From positions 372,001-436,000 of the forward strand of contig NZ_JAJLQZ010000004.1 in the NCBI RefSeq assembly GCF_020991375.1: a DNA stretch of 64,000 nt. Reading direction: 5' to 3'. Shown piece by piece: positions 1-7,771 of this stretch. This DNA is from Glycomyces amatae (GTDB lineage: Bacteria; Actinomycetota; Actinomycetes; Mycobacteriales; Micromonosporaceae). Position numbers and translations under genes: made by a program. The first letter of the stretch is position 1. Every line of letters begins with the position of its first letter. The notes below the pieces were generated by a model. It had not been told where the DNA came from. It saw only the letters and a program-made list of their open reading frames with translations, and made no database searches.

Positions 1-371
1 GGGTGGGCGAGGAGGACCTCCACCTCGGGCCGCTTGGGGTCCTCGCCCTGGACCACGCGCCACCAGCCGGTCTCCCGGGCGGCGGGCCGCACGGGCTTCC
101 CGTCGGCGTCGATGATCCAGGAGCGGGCGCTGTAGCGCAGGAACGGGCGCCCGTCGTGCGTGAACTCGAGCTCCTGGGCGTACAGGAAGTCCTCGGTGCC
201 GGGGTAGCCGCCCTGCCCGCGGCCCCTCCAGCGCCCGACCAGCGGCAGCAGCGGCAGCAGGTCGTCGTGGAGGTTCGGCCCCCGGCGCAGGTCGTCGGTC
301 TCCTCGAACGGGTAGGGCTCGACCTTCTCGAAGGTCGAGGCGAACTCCGCCGGTACTTCGCGCTCGCTCAT
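1..371 (-). CDS. Nitrobindin-family (FABP-like) protein, C-terminus outside window
   Basis: Reading leftward from ATG at 371 gives 123 residues before the window edge cuts the gene. Residues 46-57 hold the nitrobindin signature G-x-W-x-G-x-G-x-G-x-Y-P (G46, W48, G50, G52, G54, Y56, P57), which lines the beta-barrel entrance of this haem-binding fold (UPF0678/DUF1794). Family members bind ferric haem and handle NO or peroxynitrite; the axial His lies near the C-terminus and is not visible here. The start overlaps the stop of a 34-residue membrane peptide (ATGA), so the two are probably translated together. Family assignment is firm; function beyond haem binding is inferred. Confidence 0.85.
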   Translation of the reverse strand, partial: MSEREVPAEFASTFEKVEPYPFEETDDLRRGPNLHDDLLPLLPLVGRWRGRGQGGYPGTEDFLYAQELEFTHDGRPFLRYSARSWIIDADGKPVRPAARETGWWRVVQGEDPKRPEVEVLLAH

Positions 372-472
372 TTGCTCCTCGCGGTTCGAATCGTCCAGTA
401 GCCGAGCGCGCCCGCCATGGCGCCTGCGGCGATGACGAGCACGGCTGTCAATGCCGTCTCCACGGCCCCCAC
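368..472 (-). CDS. Small single-pass membrane protein, 34 aa
   Basis: A GTG at 472 opens a 34-residue frame whose middle (about residues 4-26) is an uninterrupted hydrophobic stretch rich in Ala, Val, Leu and Gly, ending in a positive tail (RTARSK). That is the shape of a single transmembrane helix with a cytoplasmic C-terminus. Its stop overlaps the start codon of the nitrobindin-like gene, which argues that it is a real, co-translated gene. No family is recognised and the function is unknown. A short leader peptide without independent function is the alternative. Confidence 0.5.
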   Translation of the reverse strand: MGAVETALTAVLVIAAGAMAGALGYWTIRTARSK

Positions 473-522
473 TTTACGTGCGCTCCTCGTCGTTTCCTCC
501 GAGCGATGGCAAGATGTTGTGC

Positions 523-1308
523 ATGACTACACCTGGACCCTTCGACAGCTGGCTCTCGGACATGGACGGCGTGCTCGTCCACGAGGGGGTGCCCGTCCCC
601 GGCGCGAACAAGCTCATCGAGAAGCTCCAGTCGGCGGGGAAGCGTTTCCTCGTGCTGACGAACAACTCGATCTACACCCCCCGCGACCTGCATGCGCGCC
701 TGAAGAACTCAGGGCTCGAGGTCCCGTCCGAGAACATCTACACCTCGGCGATGGCGACGGCCGACTTCCTGCACTCGCAGCGCCCGAAGGGGTCCGCGTA
801 CGTCATCGGCGAGGCGGGCCTGACCACGGCCCTGCACGAGATCGGGTACGTGCTCACCGACTACCGGCCCGACTACGTGGTGCTCGGCGAGACCCGGCGG
901 TACGACTTCGGGGCGCTCACGACGGCCTCGCGGCTCATCAAGGCCGGGGCGCGGTTCATCTGCACCAACCCGGACACGACCGGCCCCTCGCTGGAGGGCA
1001 TCCTCCCGGCGTGCGGCGCGGTTGCGGCGATGATCACTGCGGCGACCGGCGCCGAGCCCTACTTCGTGGGCAAGCCGAACCCGCTGATGATGCGCAACGC
1101 GTTGCGGCGCATCGGGGCCCACTCGGAGTCGACGGTGATGATCGGCGACCGGATGGACACCGACGTGCTCTCGGGGCTCGAGGCCGGGCTCGAGACGGTC
1201 TTGGTTCTGTCGGGGGTCACTGACACACTGGAGGCAGTCGAGCGGTACCCCTTCCGTCCGAACCACGTGAAGGATTCGGTGGCGGACCTGATCGATTGGA
1301 TCGAGTAA
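523..1308 (+). CDS. HAD-superfamily hydrolase, subfamily IIA (NagD-like)
   Basis: This 261-residue protein has the HAD core motifs in order: DMDGV with nucleophile D13 and acid/base D15, a TNNS segment at 46-49 (motif II), a VGKPNP lysine (motif III) and MIGDRMDTD (motif IV). The C2-type cap between motifs II and III places it in subfamily IIA, with NagD and p-nitrophenyl phosphatases, which dephosphorylate small sugar phosphates or nucleotides. The ATG at 523 is preferred because upstream frame codons are not HAD-like. There is no clear Shine-Dalgarno, and a -10-like CAAGAT ends 7 nt upstream, so the message may be leaderless. A DUF3263 gene follows 10 bp later. The substrate cannot be told. 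Confidence 0.85.
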   Translation: MTTPGPFDSWLSDMDGVLVHEGVPVPGANKLIEKLQSAGKRFLVLTNNSIYTPRDLHARLKNSGLEVPSENIYTSAMATADFLHSQRPKGSAYVIGEAGLTTALHEIGYVLTDYRPDYVVLGETRRYDFGALTTASRLIKAGARFICTNPDTTGPSLEGILPACGAVAAMITAATGAEPYFVGKPNPLMMRNALRRIGAHSESTVMIGDRMDTDVLSGLEAGLETVLVLSGVTDTLEAVERYPFRPNHVKDSVADLIDWIE

Positions 1309-1318
1309 GGAGTTCCCC

Positions 1319-1720
1319 ATGCCTCCAGGCCAACGCCCCGCCAGGTCAGTTCAGCGCGCGCGCCAGGAGGAGGACCCGGCGCCGCGCCCCGTGCGCGGCC
1401 CGCAGCAGGAGGCCCCCCGCCGCTCGCGGGAGGCGCCGAAGCCGCCCGCGCGCCAGGGCCAGGCGGGCCCGGAGCCGCGGCGGCGCGAGGCGGAGCCGAA
1501 GCTCAGCTCGCTGGAGTCGCGCATCCTGTCGTTCGAGGCGCGCTGGTGGCGGGCCTCGGGCGCGAAGACCCAGGCCATCAGCGACGAGCTGGAGCTCACC
1601 CCCGAGCGGTACTACCAGCACCTGGCGCGGCTCATCGACCACCCCGAGGCCGCCAGGGAGCAGCCGGCGGTGGTCCGCCGCCTCAGGGCGGCCCGGGACG
1701 AGCGCCGCGCGGCCCGCTAA
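1319..1720 (+). CDS. DUF3263 domain protein
   Basis: The 133-residue product has a disordered N-terminal half rich in Pro, Arg, Gln and Glu (residues 1-60). A compact C-terminal helical domain follows, including the segment ILSFEARWWRASGAKTQAI. That domain matches DUF3263, a short actinobacterial family resembling a helix-turn-helix, in which a Trp-Trp motif precedes a recognition-helix-like stretch. It probably binds DNA, but no target is known. It lies 10 bp after the HAD phosphatase and likely shares its transcript. Its stop overlaps the stop of the convergent permease gene by 4 bp. Confidence 0.75.
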   Translation: MPPGQRPARSVQRARQEEDPAPRPVRGPQQEAPRRSREAPKPPARQGQAGPEPRRREAEPKLSSLESRILSFEARWWRASGAKTQAISDELELTPERYYQHLARLIDHPEAAREQPAVVRRLRAARDERRAAR

Positions 1721-2952
1721 GAGGAGGTGCGGCGCTCGGTGAGCGCGTACCAGACGGCGCCCGCGGCGAGCACCGCGAGGCCGCCGAGCACCGACGCGGG
1801 CGGGAGGCTCGCGGCCACGAGCAGGCACCCGGCGAGGCCGACCCACGGCAGCGGCGCGCGCCGGTCGAGCGTCGCCGCCGAGGCGTTCGCGACCGCGTAG
1901 TAGACCAGCACGCAGAAGCTGGAGAACCCGATCGCGGCGGTCAGGTCGAGGACGGCGACGAGCACGAGGACGAGGGCGCTCGCGGCGACCTCGGCGGCCC
2001 ACGGGACGCCGAATCGCTCGGAGACGGCTGTCAGCGGGCCCGGGAGCCGGCCGTCGCGGGCCATGGCGAGGGCCGTCCGGCCGATCCCGGCCAGGAGGCT
2101 CAGGAGGACCCCGGCGACCGCGACGCCGGCGCCGATCACCACGAGCGGCCGGATGGCGGGCGCGCCCGCCGCGGCGAGGTCGGACAGGGGCGCGGTGGAC
2201 TCGGCGAGCGTCCCGGCGCCGAGGACGCTGAGGGCGGTGACCGCGACGAGGGCGTACACGCCGAGGGTGACCGCGAGGCTGGCGGTCACCGCGCGCGGGA
2301 TGGTCCGCTCGGGGTCGGCGACCTCCTCGCCGAGGGTCGCGACGCGGGCGTACCCGGCGAAGGCGAAGAAGATGAACCCGGCCGCGGTGAGCATCCCCCA
2401 GAAGTGGGTGTCGCCCAGGGGCCGGGCCGCGACCGGCCCGGTGAGCCCGGCGACGGCGACGGCGCCGATCACGAGCAGGGTGACGCCCGCGAACACGGCG
2501 GAGGCGAGCGCGGTCTTCTTGACGCCCAGGAGGTTGACGGCGCAGAACGCCGCGACCGCGGCGGCGGCGAGCGCCCGGGGGTACTCGGGCAGCAGGTAGG
2601 CGCCGAGGGTGAGGGCCATCGCGGCCCCGGAGGCGGTCTTGCCGACCAGGAAGGCCCATCCGGCGGCGAACCCGGCGGCCGGGTGGAGGCGGCGCGTCCC
2701 CCAGACGTAGGCGCCGCCGGACTGCGGGTGGAGGGCGGCGAGGCGGGCCGAGGAGCGGGCGTTGCAGTAGGCGATGAGCCCGGCGATCGCGAGGGCGGCG
2801 AGCAGGCCGGGGCCGGAGCCGGCGGCGCGCGCGGCCGGGCCCCAGACGGCGAAGACGCCCGCGCCGAGCATGGAGGCGAGGCCGATGGCGATCGCCGACG
2901 GGAGGCCGAGGCGGCGCTGGAGGGGCGGCCGGTCTCGCTCGGGGGTGGGCAT
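1717..2952 (-). CDS. APC-family amino acid permease
   Basis: The 411-residue protein is almost wholly hydrophobic, with about 11-12 transmembrane helices. Near the N-terminus (about residues 19-35) it carries the APC hallmark GLASMLGAGVF, the unwound TM1 segment that binds the substrate amino group. A second conserved patch, SGGAYVWG near residue 80, is the APC TM2-TM3 signature. It should be a proton- or sodium-coupled uptake permease or an exchanger in the cytoplasmic membrane. It is slightly short for the family (usually 430-500). No adjacent catabolic gene hints at a substrate. It is transcribed alone, converging on the DUF3263 gene. Confidence 0.85.
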   Translation of the reverse strand: MPTPERDRPPLQRRLGLPSAIAIGLASMLGAGVFAVWGPAARAAGSGPGLLAALAIAGLIAYCNARSSARLAALHPQSGGAYVWGTRRLHPAAGFAAGWAFLVGKTASGAAMALTLGAYLLPEYPRALAAAAVAAFCAVNLLGVKKTALASAVFAGVTLLVIGAVAVAGLTGPVAARPLGDTHFWGMLTAAGFIFFAFAGYARVATLGEEVADPERTIPRAVTASLAVTLGVYALVAVTALSVLGAGTLAESTAPLSDLAAAGAPAIRPLVVIGAGVAVAGVLLSLLAGIGRTALAMARDGRLPGPLTAVSERFGVPWAAEVAASALVLVLVAVLDLTAAIGFSSFCVLVYYAVANASAATLDRRAPLPWVGLAGCLLVAASLPPASVLGGLAVLAAGAVWYALTERRTSS

Positions 2953-2988
2953 GCTCTGAAGATACCGTGCGGTCCTCGCGGCGCGCCG

Positions 2989-3735
2989 CTAGCGATAACG
3001 CCGTTCGGGCTCAAGCCATATCGGTAGTTCCATTGTGTCCCAGGAGACGCGTTGGACGGTGCGGAGGATGACCATGCCGATCAGCAGGCCCCCGGGGGTG
3101 TCGGTGAACCAGTGGAAGGCGACGTAGGTCGTGGAGAGGATGACGATCACGGGCGGGGCCAACCGCAGCAGCCCCCGCTGCCAGGGCCGCATGTGCGCGC
3201 CGACGAGGAAGACGATGAACCCGTACCAGACGATCGTGTTGAGCACGTGCCCCGACGGGTACGCGCCGGAGGGCTCCAGGGCGGTGAACAGGACCGCTTG
3301 GGCGGCTTCGGCGTAGGGGCCGGGCTCGGGGCGGGGCCAGTGCGGGTAGACGCGCGGGAGCGCGTACTTGAGGACGAGCACGGCGCCGGCCATCCCGTAG
3401 GCCGCGAGGAACGCCAGCAGCGGCCGGACGCTGCGGCCGCGCCAGGCCAGGCCCGCGGCGAGCGCGAGCGCGAGCCCGCCGAGGATGCCGCCCTGCCCGA
3501 GCCGGTTGGTCTGGACGGCGATGAAGTACGCCCACGCGGGCCGGTTGGCGTCGGCGAGGTCGCGGATCCAGATGTCGAGGTCGACGAGGGGGCTGGGCCA
3601 GGCCAGGGGGATCGTGATCGCCACGAACGCCGCGGCCATGACGGCCTCGGGCGCCCACGACCGCGGCCGCTTGAGGACGAAGGGCCGCCAGGCCCTCGCG
3701 GGGGCCCCGGTGCGGCGCTGGTCTGCGGCGATCAC
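2989..3735 (-). CDS. PAP2-family phosphatase, membrane
   Basis: The 248-residue product contains six predicted membrane helices and PAP2 motifs: a K-x6-R stretch (KYALPRVYP), the PSGH motif and a final STTYVAFHWFTD block. In this superfamily (undecaprenyl-diphosphate and phosphatidate phosphatases) the last motif is normally SR-x5-H-x3-D. Here the His and Asp are kept but the Arg position reads Thr, so activity may be altered. The frame is open far upstream, but sequence beyond the GTG at 3735 is Arg/Gly-rich antisense of the neighbouring gene, so that start is used. A likely role is cleaving lipid pyrophosphates in the envelope. Confidence 0.75.
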   Translation of the reverse strand: MIAADQRRTGAPARAWRPFVLKRPRSWAPEAVMAAAFVAITIPLAWPSPLVDLDIWIRDLADANRPAWAYFIAVQTNRLGQGGILGGLALALAAGLAWRGRSVRPLLAFLAAYGMAGAVLVLKYALPRVYPHWPRPEPGPYAEAAQAVLFTALEPSGAYPSGHVLNTIVWYGFIVFLVGAHMRPWQRGLLRLAPPVIVILSTTYVAFHWFTDTPGGLLIGMVILRTVQRVSWDTMELPIWLEPERRYR

Positions 3736-3799
3736 GGGCGTAAGCCTAGCGAGCGGCGCGAACCGGCCGAATCCGATCCCGCCGGGGCCGCGCAGCGGT

Positions 3800-3837
3800 C
3801 CGGCCCGGGGCGTCCGCGAACGGACGCCCCGGGCCGG
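3800..3837 (-). terminator. Strong hairpin terminator after malate dehydrogenase
   Basis: A perfect 17-bp GC-rich stem (3800-3816 paired with 3821-3837) closes on a CGAA tetraloop. It lies 18 bp beyond the stop of the leftward malate dehydrogenase gene and before the PAP2 start. No U-tract follows, as is common for actinobacterial terminators. Confidence 0.75.
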
Positions 3838-3854
3838 AGCCGTGGGTCGCTCTG

Positions 3855-4805
3855 CTACAGGTCGGCGACGTCGGCCTGCTTGGCGCGGACGGCCTCGGCG
3901 GCCTCCTTGAGGTTCGCCAGCTCGGTGTCGGTGAGGGGGGTCTCGACGACCTCCTTGACGCCCTCGGCGCCGATGCGCGCGTTGACGCCCAGGTAGACGC
4001 CTTCGATGCCGTACTCGCCGTCGACCCAGGCGCACACGGGCATGACCGCGCCGGAGTCCTCGGCGACGGCCTTGGCCATGCGGGCGGCGGCGGCCGAGGG
4101 GGCGTAGTAGGCCGAGCCGGTCTTGAGCAGCGCGACGATCTCGGCGCCGCCGCCCCGGGTCTTGGTGACGAGCTCCTCGACCTTCTCGGCGGGCAGGAGG
4201 TCGGCGAGGGGCTTGCCGTCCACGGAGGACTGGCTCGGGACCGGGACCATGGTGTCGCCGTGGGAGCCGAGGGTCAGGGTGGTCACGGAGGCGACCGGGA
4301 CGTGCAGCTCCTCGGCGACGAAGTTGGTGAAGCGGGCGGTGTCGAGCATCCCGGCCTGGCCGAGGACCCGGTTCTTGGGGAAGCCGGAGGCGAGCTGCGC
4401 GAGCGCGGTCATCTCGTCGAGGGGGTTGGAGACGACGATGATGACGGCGTTCGGGGAGTGCTTGACGAGGTTCTCGGTCACGCCGCGGACGATCTTGGCG
4501 TTGACCTCGAGGAGGTCCATGCGGCTCATGCCGGGCTTGCGGGGCAGGCCCGCGGTGATGACGATGACGTCGGAGCCGGCGGTCTTCTCGTAGCCGTTGC
4601 CGTCGTTGTCGGTGGTCGCGCCGACGACCTTCGTCTCGAAGCCCTCGATGGTGCGGGACTGGTTCATGTCGAGGGCGAGGCCCTCGGGCTTGCCCTCGAC
4701 GATGTCGGTGAGGACGACCTCGTCGAAGACGTCGTACTCGGCCAGGCGCTGGGCGGTGGTGGAGCCGTAGAATCCGGCGCCGACTACCGTGACTTTCTTA
4801 CCCAT
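3855..4805 (-). CDS. mdh: Malate dehydrogenase (LDH-like type)
   Basis: The 316-residue enzyme oxidises malate to oxaloacetate with NAD in the TCA cycle. The Rossmann motif is VGAGFYG (residues 8-14), and Asp34 at the end of beta-2 indicates NAD rather than NADP. The substrate loop reads PRKPGMSR: Arg89 marks malate rather than lactate specificity, and Arg95 is the second substrate arginine. The catalytic pair is D155 (GMLDTARF) and H182 (LGSHGDT). A GAGGAG ribosome site lies a few bases before ATG 4805. It is monocistronic and followed by a strong hairpin. The family and reaction are clear. Confidence 0.95.
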   Translation of the reverse strand: MGKKVTVVGAGFYGSTTAQRLAEYDVFDEVVLTDIVEGKPEGLALDMNQSRTIEGFETKVVGATTDNDGNGYEKTAGSDVIVITAGLPRKPGMSRMDLLEVNAKIVRGVTENLVKHSPNAVIIVVSNPLDEMTALAQLASGFPKNRVLGQAGMLDTARFTNFVAEELHVPVASVTTLTLGSHGDTMVPVPSQSSVDGKPLADLLPAEKVEELVTKTRGGGAEIVALLKTGSAYYAPSAAAARMAKAVAEDSGAVMPVCAWVDGEYGIEGVYLGVNARIGAEGVKEVVETPLTDTELANLKEAAEAVRAKQADVADL

Positions 4806-5174
4806 CGAATGCTCCTCTGCATTAAGGCTGCCTGTGTGATGCGCAGGCCCTCGCTGTGGTCGGCGACGCGTGCGGCGCCGAGGGTTCGCCAGGTGAATGG
4901 CGGGCTACGCGAGCGTAACCAGGACTGTTCCTCCACGCTATGACCCCCGTCTCGCGGAGCGCATCCGGCCCCTGACCGCGTGGCGGAGGCCTCCCGAAAA
5001 GCGGGCGGCGGGCCCGGGGTCGGACGGCGCGGCGACGGTGGGGGAGGATGCGGGGAGGCGTCCTGTCGGATATCCGTCGCGCCCCGCCGTCCCGAACCGT
5101 GGGCATTCGTTGACATGTCCTATGGATTTAGTGGACTATTCTGAGGCCGCCTGAATCCGAGGGAGCCGCGCGCG
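4806..5174. other. Intergenic region between mdh and the TauE-type exporter
   Basis: This 369-bp divergent spacer has no convincing coding frame. It holds the mdh ribosome site at its left end and a sigma-70-like promoter for the exporter at its right end. No further repeat or structured element was recognised. Confidence 0.5.
5110..5139 (+). promoter_or_regulatory. Putative sigma-70-type promoter for the TauE-type gene
   Basis: A perfect TTGACA (5110-5115) is followed after 18 bp by GACTAT (5134-5139), a moderate -10. It lies 36 bp upstream of ATG 5175, in a locally AT-richer stretch. Confidence 0.45.
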
Positions 5175-6080
5175 ATGATCGCGACCACCGTCTTCTCCGC
5201 CGTCGCGGCGGGCTTCATCGCCCAGCTCGTCGACGGCAGCCTCGGCATGGGCTTCGGCACCATCACCATGACCTTCCTGCTGGGCCTGGGCATCGCGCCG
5301 GCGGCCGCCTCGGCGTCGGTGAACGTGGCGACGATCGCCACCAGCGCGGTCAGCGCCGCCTCGCACGCGAAGCTGCGGAACGTCCACTGGCCCACCACGC
5401 TCCGGCTCGGGATCCCCGGCGCGGTCGGCGGCTTCGCGGGCGCGTGGGCGCTCGCCTCGCTCACCCGCCTGGACGCGGCCACGCCGGTCACCAGCGCGAT
5501 CCTCATCGCGCTCGGCGGCGCCATCGTGTGGCGCTTCGCGTACGGGAAGGGGACGGGCACCGGCCCGGTCCGGACCGGTTTCGCGGCCCCGACGGGCCTG
5601 GTGGGCGGGTTCCTCGCGGCCGTGGGCGGGGGCGGCTGGGGGCCGGTGACGATGCCGATCACGCTCTCGACCTCGCGGCTGGAGCCGCACCGGGTCGTGG
5701 GCTCGGTCTCGACGGCGCAGCTGTTCGCGTCGTCGGCGGCGGTGCTCGGGTTCTGGCTCGCGGTGCCGCACACGCTGACCGTGGTGTGGCCCTTGGTGGT
5801 CGGCATGGCCGTGGGCGGGATGGCGGCGGCGCCGCTGGCGGCGTGGCTGACCCGCAGGATCCCGACCGCGAAGCTCGGTTCGACCATCGGGATGCTCGTG
5901 GTCGCGCTGAACCTGCGGACGCTGCTGGGGAACTTCAGCCTGCCGTGGCCGGTGGTGACGCTGCTGTACCTGGCGCTGGCGGCGGTGTGGGCGGCGGCCC
6001 TGGTGGGCCCGAGCCGGGCCGCGGCCCGGGCGCGGGAGGCCGAGCCCGAGCGGGTGGCGCCCGAGGCGCAGCAGGCCTGA
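5175..6080 (+). CDS. TSUP (TauE/SafE) family transporter
   Basis: The 301-residue product has eight or so hydrophobic segments in two homologous halves, as usual for the TauE/SafE family. The first half begins with GFIAQLVDGSLGMGFGTI and the second with GLVGGFLAAVGGGGWGPV, the paired Gly-rich signatures that form the substrate path. Members export or import sulfite, sulfoacetate, thiosulfate or other organic anions across the cytoplasmic membrane. A GAGGGAG ribosome site lies upstream of ATG 5175. There are no sulfur-metabolism neighbours, so the substrate is open. A hairpin terminator follows at 6146-6175. Confidence 0.85.
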   Translation: MIATTVFSAVAAGFIAQLVDGSLGMGFGTITMTFLLGLGIAPAAASASVNVATIATSAVSAASHAKLRNVHWPTTLRLGIPGAVGGFAGAWALASLTRLDAATPVTSAILIALGGAIVWRFAYGKGTGTGPVRTGFAAPTGLVGGFLAAVGGGGWGPVTMPITLSTSRLEPHRVVGSVSTAQLFASSAAVLGFWLAVPHTLTVVWPLVVGMAVGGMAAAPLAAWLTRRIPTAKLGSTIGMLVVALNLRTLLGNFSLPWPVVTLLYLALAAVWAAALVGPSRAAARAREAEPERVAPEAQQA

Positions 6081-6145
6081 GCGGCGCGGGCCTGAGGCGG
6101 TGCGGGTTCGAGGAAGCGCGGGTTCGAGAAAGTGCAGTCGTGCTG

Positions 6146-6175
6146 CGGGGCCCGGACCATTCGGTCCGGGCCCCG
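6146..6175. terminator. Hairpin terminator between exporter and att remnant
   Basis: A 13-bp perfect stem (6146-6158 with 6163-6175) has an ATTC loop. It follows the TauE-type gene. Before integration of the element it would also have lain just beyond the stop of the acyl-CoA dehydrogenase gene on the other strand, so it is a bidirectional terminator. Confidence 0.7.
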
Positions 6176-6200
6176 TTCGCTGCGAATCCCGCGTGAAGCG

Positions 6201-6282
6201 CTAGAACGCCTTGCCGCGTTGGAGTTCGCGGGCGATGACGATGCGCTGGATCTGGTTGGTGCCCTCGTAGATCTGGGTGATC
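6201..6282 (-). pseudogene. Detached 3' end of the acyl-CoA dehydrogenase gene
   Basis: Read leftward this 82-bp stretch encodes ITQIYEGTNQIQRIVIARE followed by LQRGKAF and a TAG stop. That is exactly the last 26 residues of the intact dehydrogenase encoded at 11594-12760. At DNA level the first 36 bp (6247-6282) are identical. The remaining 45 bp differ at seven positions, all synonymous, and the stop is TAG instead of TAA. This is best explained as the original chromosomal gene end, cut off when a mobile element integrated and supplied its own replacement end. Confidence 0.85.
6247..6282. repeat. attL core, left copy of 36-bp direct repeat
   Basis: This stretch is identical over 36 bp to 11640-11675. 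It covers the codons for the TQIYEGTNQIQR region of the acyl-CoA dehydrogenase. It marks the left junction of the integrated element. Confidence 0.8.
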
Positions 6283-6386
6283 CCCGAGGAGCATCGGCCC
6301 CACCAGCGAGAATCCCAAAACTTGCACGTTCACCTGCGAAAACACTTCCCTGAGGATCACCCGGTTACCGGCGATTTTCAACATCT

Positions 6387-6408
6387 GGCAGAACCAAGGC
6401 AGAACTGG
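6387..6408 (+). repeat. Left copy of a 22-bp integrase arm-type repeat
   Basis: The 22 bp (two GGCAGAAC-type half units) match 11484-11505 at 20 of 22 positions. One copy lies about 105 bp inside the left att core and the other about 135 bp inside the right core, as expected for recombinase arm-binding sites. The 277 bp from 6283 to 6559 contain no gene. Confidence 0.5.
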
Positions 6409-6559
6409 CCCAGAATCAGAAGAGGGCGGAGCCGGGCAGGTTCCGCCCGGACAGACCTCCGATCGAGGGACCCCCATTGAACGGCACTTGTGTTTAGATC
6501 TCAGGTACCGATCGCCCCGTGGTCAACCGGGGTGCCCCCTTCCCTTGATCGGAGAATCA

Positions 6560-7237
6560 ATGCAGCTCCAGCCTCGAAGCGCGGCGGAAGTCGGCAGAGA
6601 CTTCCCATACGAGATGAAGACGCTCTGCTACATCGAGATTCATAAGGACGGGCGGGTCACCCACGGCACGGATCAAGGAACCTACCAGCGGGCTAAGAGC
6701 GGGGACTCAACGCTCTACGCCGTCTGGCCCGGCGACTACTCAAGCCATCTGTTCATCATCGATGATCTTGACCAGTACGCCGGTGCCCTCGGCATCATCC
6801 ATGACCAGGAGCGAACGGGGCTCGCGGATCATGACCATGATGTGAACTGGCAGGTCTCGCCCTACGAGAAGAATCCGAGCGGTACTTACATCAGCGTCCA
6901 AGTGGAGCTGCTGTGCGGGTGCAAGATCAACAACATCAAGGCCTTCGCCGAACAGATGCGCAAGCAGAAGGGCTGGAACGTCACGACCTCAACGGGTTGG
7001 AGCGGTGGTGGCGCGATCGACGGTATCCGTACCTACACGGTAGGAATCCGCCGCCGGAGCCTCGAAAGCCAGCTCGGGTTTTGTTGCCTTCGCCCTGCTT
7101 CGTTCTCGGCCAGTCTCAGCCTGAGCGCTGGCCCGCAGGGCCAACGAACCCTATCGCCGCGTTCCCTCGAACACTTCGCGCAAAACTCCCCGGTCCAACC
7201 GTCTGGACAGTGGCCCGCAATAGATTCAGCCCGCTGA
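6560..7237 (+). CDS. Hypothetical protein of the integrated element
   Basis: The start is ATG 6560, preceded by GGAG at 6551-6554. The 225-residue product has no recognised domain. Residues 1-165 look like a real soluble protein with mixed alpha/beta character (for example FPYEMKTLCYIEIHKDGRVT) and a balanced composition. The last 60 or so residues are rich in Ser, Pro, Arg and Gln and look like frame read-through, so a frameshift near 7050 may have replaced the original C-terminus. It stands alone near the left end of the element. The function is unknown. Confidence 0.5.
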   Translation: MQLQPRSAAEVGRDFPYEMKTLCYIEIHKDGRVTHGTDQGTYQRAKSGDSTLYAVWPGDYSSHLFIIDDLDQYAGALGIIHDQERTGLADHDHDVNWQVSPYEKNPSGTYISVQVELLCGCKINNIKAFAEQMRKQKGWNVTTSTGWSGGGAIDGIRTYTVGIRRRSLESQLGFCCLRPASFSASLSLSAGPQGQRTLSPRSLEHFAQNSPVQPSGQWPAIDSAR

Positions 7238-7305
7238 AATTCGTGGTGCTGTTCCAACTCACCCATACCTTGCTCGTCCCCTCCGTCTGGCTACCCGAAC
7301 ATGAA

Positions 7306-7337
7306 GGGAGCCCCGCCCCCACCAAGGCGGGGCTCCC
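7306..7337 (+). terminator. Hairpin downstream of the unknown element gene
   Basis: A 12-bp perfect stem (7306-7317 with 7326-7337) surrounds an 8-nt loop. It lies about 70 bp after the preceding gene and has no U-tract. Confidence 0.5.
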
Positions 7338-7416
7338 GATCTGACTGTCGAAGAACTGCGAGTCCACCGCCGAGCCAGTCAGCACACCCAGCGGCCAGAA
7401 TCAAGCTGTAAGAGGT

Positions 7417-7689
7417 TCAGCCTGTGCACATGCGCCCGTCGCGCTGCGCCGCGCTCAGCAACCGCACGCGGCCCTCGATGTTTGCGGTCAGTGGGTCCGG
7501 ATACGGCGACCGACCAGCAGGCCAGAGAACTGCCACAGCCCCGTCTTCGTTCGGCTGCGTGGTCGCAATGGTGGTCCGCGTGCTTCCCCGCTCCTCCTCA
7601 ATCTCGTGACGGCTGGGGAACCAGTCCATGCGGACGGGGGTCCGCCCATCCCAGAAGCTCACAAGCAGCAGTTTCCATGAATCGGCCAT
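7417..7689 (-). CDS. Hypothetical 90-aa protein, divergent from the XRE regulator
   Basis: ATG at 7689 opens a 90-residue frame with a folded-looking N-terminal half (WKLLLVSFWDGRTPVRMDWF) and no recognised domain. It is divergently arranged from the XRE-TPR gene with about 80 bp between starts, so the regulator could control it. It could also be a chance frame: there is no strong ribosome site. The function is unknown. Confidence 0.35.
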   Translation of the reverse strand: MADSWKLLLVSFWDGRTPVRMDWFPSRHEIEEERGSTRTTIATTQPNEDGAVAVLWPAGRSPYPDPLTANIEGRVRLLSAAQRDGRMCTG

Positions 7690-7771
7690 ACAGATAGGCT
7701 CGTGTCAGGACATGCTCACTCGGGAGACGCGGACCGTTGCCGGTCTGTTGCGGGTTTAGGGAGCAACACCC

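Noticed and set aside
1546-3027. A long rightward open frame opposite the amino-acid permease
   Set aside because: Its product is Gly/Arg/Glu/Asp-rich without hydrophobic or motif pattern, and it is the antisense shadow of a clear APC permease.
3736-4035. A 100-residue N-terminal extension of the PAP2 phosphatase
   Set aside because: It lies antisense to the end of malate dehydrogenase and across its terminator, and is Arg/Gly-rich; the GTG at 3735 gives the usual family length.
6201-6282. A second, independent acyl-CoA dehydrogenase gene
   Set aside because: Only the last 26 codons are present and they stop exactly at the att core; it is a displaced fragment.
6247-6282. A tRNA gene as the integration target
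   Set aside because: The repeat is entirely coding for a dehydrogenase end and cannot fold into a tRNA acceptor/T-arm.
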